Positions 28,101 through 37,100 of a stretch of 64,000 bases of DNA are shown here, one piece after another. This DNA is from Tubiluchus corallicola (taxonomy: Eukaryota; Priapulida; Priapulimorpha; Priapulimorphida; Tubiluchidae). The translations under genes and the position numbers were made by a program. The notes below the pieces were generated by a model, which was not told where the DNA came from, did no database searches, and saw only the letters and a program-made list of their open reading frames with translations. Where the stretch lies: the NCBI GenBank assembly GCA_030141605.1, contig JAQGDQ010000181.1, forward strand, positions 62,001 to 126,000. The letters run 5' to 3'. The stretch's first letter is position 1; every line of letters starts with the position of its first letter.

Positions 28101-31100
28101 CAGACGCTAGACTCGAACTCAAGACTGCCTCGCTGAGTCCGAAATCCAGCCCAGCCCAGTAAAGCCATACTATACATAGCTGCACTTCCAGCTGCACAAA
28201 CATATAAACGCACTTTTTCATCACACTGAAAACAATGCGATCTCCAATGCAGTAAGCTAATTTCGCAAAATTACCTATCAACTGCTTTCCTTAGTACAAA
28301 TTTCATACGCCACCCTGTAGACGGATAATGCACTCGGTGAACGTGCGCCCAGAGACAGGGAAATTAAACGAATGTAAATGCATTTCAATTTGTTTCCGAG
28401 TTTAATAATTCCGCATGATTAGTTTAGTTTGCAGTGGAAATAACATTATTACCCAATGCTGATTGGCTGGGCTATATTAGATGCTTCAGCTAGAGGGCTT
28501 AATTAATCATGTCTTTTGGGAGGCTTAAATAAGACCTGTTCAACCATGGATTTGAAATTATATTCTAGGTAAAGAAACAAATAAATGATTGTGAGTTAAG
28601 AGGATGAATTAGTGCATGTCAGACTTGGCTTCCTAGCACAGGTCCCAGCTGGCTTCATCTGACGAAAACGTTAAATGAGCGCTTGTAAGCGGTTAACAGC
28701 AGCTACCGCATGCAAACAAAGATTAAACATCGAATTATCTGGAATGTAGAGAAACCTATTATCAAACAGATTTAAAAAAATAAATTTGAAATTTGAAAAA
28801 AATTAGATCTCCAAAAAATATCGTTGGAAATCAAGACTTGACATTAGTTGTTCATGGCACAATGATGAGAGCCAAAAAGATTGGCAACAGTACAAACGAG
28901 AAGAGAACCACTGTATTAACTGCCTGTAATCGATATTGCTGAAAAACAAGACAGTCAATATTGGTGCGACTTTAAAGGAAAGGTCAAGCCTTCTGGGAAA
29001 TTGACTTATTCCAATGTTAGTGGAAAATATAGGAAGGATTTAGTAATAAAAATGTGAAAAGCGCCTCGTGTAATTAATAAAATCACATTAAAGTCGTGAT
29101 CATTTCACGCTTGGGCGTTCCCACTTGAACGCCCACTCTTCCACCAATGACGTCGTTCATCAGCTGAATAAAACCAGCCCACTGTTAATTTTCGTCAAAA
29201 GTATAATAAGTTTTCACAAAATATTAGATAACTGCTTTTGTGTTATTTTTTGCATGAACATTAGGTAAGCTGCAGACGTTTGAATTAGTTAAAGCAGCGC
29301 GCGCTTATGGAAAACCACGATCAACCACAAAAACCACGCTTATGGAAATTCCACCAGTTACGTCATAATTTTCGGGGAATGGCAGCTACAACCGTACCTG
29401 AAAATTTCTATACAGCGGTATTATAATTTAACTTTATACTTCCTAGACATTCTTTGCAAATTTCTTTGTTATATTTTTTTAGTAAACTAAACTCTACGTG
29501 CTAATGATTCGTCCTTTCTTTGACAATTTTACTGCAAAAAATTGGGGCTACTTAGCCAATAGAATCTGTAGCAGCATGCAAGTGTATTTAGAGCTCTTGT
29601 ATTACTAGCAAAAAGTGCTAGCAACACTGGTAGTACACAGCAATATTTAAGATCTTGGGTCATAGCAAAGCATTATGAAGCTCTTAAAGGAAAACCGGAT
29701 GATTGTTTAGACTCAGTCTCATTTTAATTAACTAACGGCAGCTATTGCTTACGACAGAAACTAACCACAGTTTGTGCAATAACAGGCAGCTTCCCTTGCA
29801 CGGCAAGCACGTTTGCGTAAGTTTTACAGTACTGCTTAAATGCGTGATGTCACGAAAATGAGCTCTACGTTATATGACGTCAGAAACTAACACAGCAGTT
29901 CATGATCATGGTTATCACAGTGCTGCCTTCTATTTGCCGGCCACGCGCACGTGACAAAAAGGCGCCGTTGCCTATCTTAGTAGATTCACTGAGCCGCGCC
30001 TAGCTTTGAAAGTTTAACGAAATTTGAGTATCCGAGGTAATTATAATTCAATGCAAACTTTGATTCAAAAAAAGCTATTGTAGTTTTCAATATTTTAGAG
30101 CGTACTTTATTCTGAAGTGATGTTTACACGTCCGGTTTTCTTTTAACCAACGAGGGCAAGTACTTTTCCCCTAAAAAGGAGTTTTTAGAACACATGACAG
30201 ATAGGTGGCAGCTTTAAATTAATTTTTAAACAATCGTGTTACAAAACATTTGGTGTGAACTTAACAACAAAACTTGTGACAATATGCACAAGGATTTGAA
30301 GCATTTGCATTACAACTGCAAAATACTCTGAAGAAGCATTACTCTCGTACTCCAAAAGCTCCTGGTTCGAATCTATGCTAAGCGCACATATTTTATTTCA
30401 AATTCTGTTCATACATTTGCTCTCATAATTGTGGTTTATAGTTTATACCATTATTAAATTGTAGACCTGATAAAATCTTGTACATATATGATTAAGCACC
30501 TTCTAGAGCTGTGTTTACGACACTGCAAGCATACAGTTTTTGTTAGCGACGTACATTTTTCAGCTTTTTCTTAATTGCAACGACATATGACTTGCGTTAG
30601 CGATACTGTCAATAAATAAAAGCAGTTGACTATGCCAATCAGACGACAACATAACATTATGTTACACAGTTCATGGCATAAATATATTATTTCCACGCTT
30701 GAATGAGCATTACTTGTTAAAAAGCCAAGCAGCCACACGCACCTGACAATAGAAGCCAGTGGAATCAGCGCCTCTTCATCAATACAGACAGTTATTATCA
30801 CTAATAGATTTGCCTGGTGCTGATTCAGTGACTAAATGGCATCCACACAAGCATAATGCCAGCCTGATCTGCTTCTAATGTATATTGAACAGCAGATTCA
30901 CCTTTGTATCAGTGGAGACTACATTACTAGGGGGAGGGGAGCGTTAGGGGAGGTCAAATGGCTCGCAAAATCTAAATAATATGAATATTTGAGAAGGATG
31001 AAGCATTAAACGATGGCTTACTGGAGTAGTTTCTAAACGAAATCAACGCAAACAGGAAAAAAGACATAAATTCGAAAGCGACCCCTTGAGTGAAACGTGA

Positions 31101-34100
31101 ACAACATAGCCCCGAGGGACAGGAGGCAGTAACGCGTCCATTGATGATGCTAATCCTGTGCAGCAATCAGCACAAACTGTTGGACAGGTATGTTTTTCAG
31201 CTGAACAATCAACAGCGTAGCTATGATACAACGAACTGGCGATTACATGAGGTTATTGTGGATTTTCATCCAACAAGTTTAAGCTGTTCGACTGACAATT
31301 TATAACTGATGATTGGCTTCTGAAAGCCAGAGCAGACCACAAGTACTTGTGTGTACTAGCATTTGTTCCCTAAGAATAACAAATAAACAATGTGGACTAG
31401 CGTTTGTTCCCTAAGAGTAACAAATAAACGAGGTGGACTAGCATCTGTTTCCCAAGAATAACAAATAAACGAGGTGGACTAGCATTTGTTCCCTAAGAGT
31501 TAATAAACGATGTGGACTAGCGTTTGTTCCCTAAGAATAACAAATAAATAATGCGAACTAGCATTTGTTCCCTAAGAGTTCTCTAAGAGTTAATAAACAA
31601 TGTTGACTAGCATTTGCTCCCTAAGAATAACAAATAAACACTGTGGATTAGCATTTGTTCCTTAAGAGTTCCCTAAGAGTTAATAAACAATGTGGACTAG
31701 CGTTTGTTCCTTAAGAGTACCCTAAGAGTTAATAAACAATGTGGACTAGCATTTGTTCCCTAAGAATAACAAATAAACAATGCGAACTAACGTTTGTTCC
31801 CTAATAGTTAATAAACGATGTGGACTAGCATCTGTTTCCCAAGAATAACAAATAAACGATGTGGACTAGCATTTGTTTCCTAAGAATAACAAATTAATGA
31901 TGTGAACTAGCATTTGTTCCCCAAGAATAACAGATAAACGATTTGGACTAGCATTTGTTCCCCAGGAATAACAGATAAACGATATGAAACAATGTGGACT
32001 AGCTTTTGTTCCGATTTTGCACGTGCAAACCTATATTAGGGGCTGGAACAATCACCCATAAACAATGTACAAGTACAGTTGTACATATCCGTCCAAAATA
32101 CTAATCGCTTATCTACCCTTGAGCCAAAAATAATAAGAAACTATCTATATATTAATAAAAATTGATAATGATCAATTAGTAATCAATAATTAGTCAGGTC
32201 AATATTTCGAGCATATATTGATGACATCACCACCTTTTTACAGAGATCAATATTCCAGTAGATAGAGCTCAGAGACACCTTATTAATTTTACTAGTATAC
32301 TGACGTTTGAAGGCAATTCTAGTGATTCTGCAGTGTGTAAACACATACAGCCTTGCCCTTTTTTACCCATCTAAAAATTTTTGTGGTTTTGTAAATTATG
32401 AACTTGTCCATATAAGGCCGAGCTATTGAAATAAAATTTTACTATTACTACTGTTGCTGCTACTGCTGCATCTGCTGTCGCCACCACACAACTATCACTG
32501 CCATTTCTATTACCACCACTGTAACTGATTGCAGATTCGCAGGTTGATAAAAAATAAAAAAATCATTAATAAAGTGACTGATATATCTATTTGCCACTGG
32601 ATAGTATGAATACTTTTAAGTTCACACCATAAGTGTGCACCTAGCTTAACGTTCAACTTCTTTTGCCAATTTGTTCACAAGGGGATGAATTATTTTATTA
32701 TTCCTGCTGCGTTTGAATTATTAATAATTAAATACTATAACACGGAATAGCGCAGTTTTAATCGTTATTATTACAAATAATTATTCGCACAAACTTAATG
32801 GTGCGCTGCCTGCAGAACGATCGAGTAATTTGGCGAATGACATCACGTGACGGCGGCCATATTAACCACCTGAACTAAGGAGATTATTGCGCGGGCAGGG
32901 AGGATGAAAAAAGCCCGTCTTAAATCGTAGCGAACAATCGAGCAAGCTGAAAGATTCCTCATCTGTTGATTGCTACAACTGATCAATACAGACAAAAACC
33001 TCACTGTTTCAAGCAGAAATGCATTAGTCGATTGACACCTGAGTGAAACGGACGAAACCATTACGGCAGAGGGGGAGTAAAAAACAGTGGGCAATCATTG
33101 ACGCATTGAAGTTCATCATCATATGATTCTGTGTCAGACCCTGCATGCGCATAAATTTTTACTATGGTCAGACAAAAACCAATAGTTAGAATAAAATATA
33201 ACTTTAACAGAGTATATAATAGAGGACATAATTAGACTGAAAATAAAGGAATATACGTGGTATCACGAATTATATATGTACATAAAACCAATATCAACAC
33301 TATAACTCAAAATCACACACACCCCATCATATGTAGTTAAATAAATTGTTAAAAAGGTTTAAAAGATACCAACTTAAAACGAACAGGAATATGTTGGCAG
33401 AACTTATGCCTAGGACATGAACTAATGACACATAGCTTAATTAATTTTAGTTATTTGAACTAATTTTACAAACAGTTAACTAATTAGTTTAACTAATTTT
33501 ACAAATAGTTAACTAATTAGTTTAACTAATTTTAGTTAAATAAATTAAAGTACTTAATAATTGTGAATGCAAACCACTAATACTACAGTACCAAACAGGT
33601 TTGATAAAAAGTTTATTTACACACAAATTTACCGCTTTTGAAAAACACTTCACATAAAAACAAACAATTGGCACTTCATTGTCACCCTCAAATCTCTAAT
33701 TAAACAGCCATCAATACTGTTGCCCAACTTGTTGGCACAGTCCTCCATAAGGATGCAAACTTTGGCAGCAGTTTGGCAGTAGTTAGTCATACTTAAAGAG
33801 CATTCTAAGATGGCTAACCACCTTGGCGAATCCCTAAAGACCAAATATTATTGGATTTAAAGGACAGAGAACTACCTTTCAACAATTACTATTGAAGAGA
33901 AATTATATGAAGAAAAATTTCAATCGTCCCTCACAACAATGAAAAAGGGCCCAATAAACGTGAGTCATAGCACAACTAATGACTTATTATACCATTTCTC
34001 AAGACCTTATGTAAATTTACAAACATTATGTAAATACCGCTATCCAAACTTTTGCTTTCAAAAATTGAAAAGCATTTAAAAATAACAATTTTGTTGCAAA

Positions 34101-37100
34101 ATTGGCAAAACTTTAGAACAAACATACACAATTCTTTTGCTTACCACTGTTTAGTTTCAAGCAGCAGGCCTGATTAAGATAAAATTTTGAATTAAAATCA
34201 ATTACCAAGTATGATAGCCAAATGCCAGCTAATAACCCAAAGAACTTACCACTTTGCAAAGTTGCTGCCTTATGTTCAGCCTCCCCCAGCTTTGTTGCCA
34301 TGACAATCTGAGCTTCTTGCAGTTGTCGCTCTTTGTCAGTAAAGACTCTTTGCAGCTCCTTTTCCTTCTCTCTGATCTTTACCTGAAAAAATGTAAGGAT
34401 GCAGTCAGAGGAGATCACAGGAGACAGAATTTACGTTTACTTTTTACATTAATTTCTAGTGTAATTATAACTAACATTTCCACATAGTCTCTTACATTTT
34501 CCATTAATTTTTGTCATACTTAACAAAGCCGGTATGAACTTTGTATGAAATATAAGTTATATGGTATCTCAAGACAAACGCATTTGCATGCTAATGAATT
34601 TATTTTATGTAACATTTTTATGTGAATTGAAAAAGTTTTTATAAAAATACTAACTAATGTGTTTTTAAACGAATTTAATTAAAAAAACTTTCTAATGTTT
34701 TCAGAGAGTTTACTGAGAAAGAAAATTATTTTAAAAAGTGCAAATCCTCGTTATGCTTCATCTTTTCCGTGGTAAAATGACATTTTAATGTCTGACGAAC
34801 AAGAAACAAAATAGACCTGTTTGCACCAACATGTCTAACACTGACTTTTGCTCCTCTGTACGCTCTGTAAATACTGTTTTACCAATTGGCCGCGCATAGA
34901 TTTTTGTTAAACATGTCTAATATTCTGCTTCAGACAAGCTTATACTGCTCCCGTGCGCGAGTTCAGAATGACAATTTGTATTAGACAAAATCAGATCAGT
35001 CCAACATAAAGCAACCACTTTGTCACGCATCATCTAATAAATGTTTACTGAGATTACCCAAACAAAAGTTGCTTCATACAAAAGTTGCTTGTGTGCACGC
35101 AAAATTTGTGTGAGATGGATGCATCACACAGTTTTCCGTGTGCGACTGCTACTGCTAACATTTACCTGCAAATTACTTTCCTGCTTTTCCTCATATTCTT
35201 TGAGTTTCTCCCGTAAGTGCTTAATAGTAACTTCTGCAATTAAAAGAAAACTTTGTGAACAACCGCTACGAAATTCAAACAACATCACTTTCGAACTACT
35301 TTTACCTGAAAAACTAAATTGAGAACACAAAAAGTAAATGTTCATTTTGTTTACAGACTTAGAGCTGTAAAATATTTTTGTCAAAAATTCATAATACTGA
35401 GAAAATGGAAACTAGATATTCTCAAACCTTTAGCGGCACAGAGGAATGCCATAATTAAGAATAATTTGAGTTCCCGGTTCAAGAATTTAACACAAGCCCT
35501 TTTCAGTTCGAGCTAGTGGGTGCTAACCAATAAATCAGTGACTAGCAGGTTACTCTTCAGACCAGTTCTCTCAAATCTAATGCTTATACTACTCGTTCAT
35601 TATTACGTGCATTTTTAACTTTCACACTTAAATACTAATTGAAAAATCATGTCTGCCGATGAAACATCCTGTGCAATTGCATGAAGAATTTTGCATGTTT
35701 TAAACAATAGTCAATGTACCAGACTTTATGAACGGAAAGATTTGAATTGGAGGATATCAAATGCGAACAAGTCCAGCATCAAACGCGTCCATCCTCTGCT
35801 CTACAGTAACCAGGCTAATATAAGCAGCATCCCATGTCTAAAGCTATCTTCTTTACTTGCATTAAACGCCACACCTCCGCCTAACACTGACGCTTAATCT
35901 GCGTCAAGCGCGACTATCCACTGCTCCACAGGACCTATACTTTACCCATAGAAAACGCAACCACCCACTGCCCATACTTTTCCCACAGCAAACGCAACCA
36001 CCCACTACCCATGCTTTACCTGCACTAAACACGACCACCCCAGTGTCCCCAGAATAAACTGTGCTAGGGATTCTTAGCAGAAAAAGCTAGACGTATGGGT
36101 GTAATGTATCTGATCCGAAAGAATCAATACGAGAAGCATTTGCAGCGCTATTTAATGGATCAGACATTAGAGGCAAGGTGACAAGTTAGAGTATGTACAC
36201 TTGTTCATTAAATGGAAGGGCTCAGTATAAGGAGAAGTGCAGTGCCCCAGAGCGTGTCTTGCCCCGATGAAGAATGTATCGCGTATGATTTGACAGTGTT
36301 ATAAAAGTGATAGAAATGTCAGATATCCGGACTGGTGATCGAATTTTTGTCTACACTGGGGTATCAGTTTGCGAATTTATCAACAAAAACACGTTTAGCA
36401 ATTGAATAAAACTGTTGCTGTTGCCTTTACTCACTAAACGTTAACCAGTTTATACAACATGAGGGCTTAACATGTTGACGATTTAGGCAGCAGTTTTCTT
36501 ACACGCCACAAACACTTTTTCTCCTAAAAACAGCAGAGCATCCAGCTAACATAACAAATAATTTTCAAGAGTGGCACGGCCTACTAAAATTTGAGTGCTT
36601 ACATGCTGTGCAAAAACTGGCATAAGTTTGGCACATTGCAGTTTGTTTAATGCATATGGCCTGTAAAAATGACTTTTAACCTTAATGAAACCGACAAATT
36701 CAACCGGCCCTGTGCTTCTATTTAAGACTGAAAGTTCTCACAGAAGAGCAAAGTAAAAAAAACAGATAAATTATTTTCTGGGTCTGACACCTTGTTTTAC
36801 GATATTTATAAATGAATGCTTAACCCGAACGCTATAAAATATAAGTAAAAATTTTGTGACGTGTCAAAAACCAAAAACTGTCCAAGAAGACAAGTGTTCT
36901 TTCCTAGTAAAACAAAACAAAAAAAAACATTTTCGTATTCTAAAACAAAATCGTTTCCATATCTTATTATTAAAGATTCATAGAACTTTGATAACAGTAT
37001 TAAATATCACCACAGTTTAAAAGTTCGCTTCCTCATAGTTTCTTCACAGACCCGATCTACAGCTTACCATGCAGGCAAACTAAAAGACAGGTTATTGATT

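Larger units (their letters stand above)
18884..34249 (-). other. 15.4 kb intron of the CUX gene
   Basis: The largest intron bounded on both sides. It contains the pyrimidine/purine tract next to the acceptor (18905-19147), two SINE copies, several tandem repeats, a 41-base minisatellite (31351-32012) and a series of CpG-richer blocks (listed separately). No exon-like open frame or second gene is recognised. Segments not listed, for example 19200-21400, 23010-24050 and 32020-32680, are AT-rich with nothing I can name. Confidence 0.75.

Noticed and set aside
30340-30400. tRNA gene suggested by GGTTCGAATC
   Set aside because: A B-box-like word only; there is no A box at the right distance, no acceptor-stem pairing and no cloverleaf.
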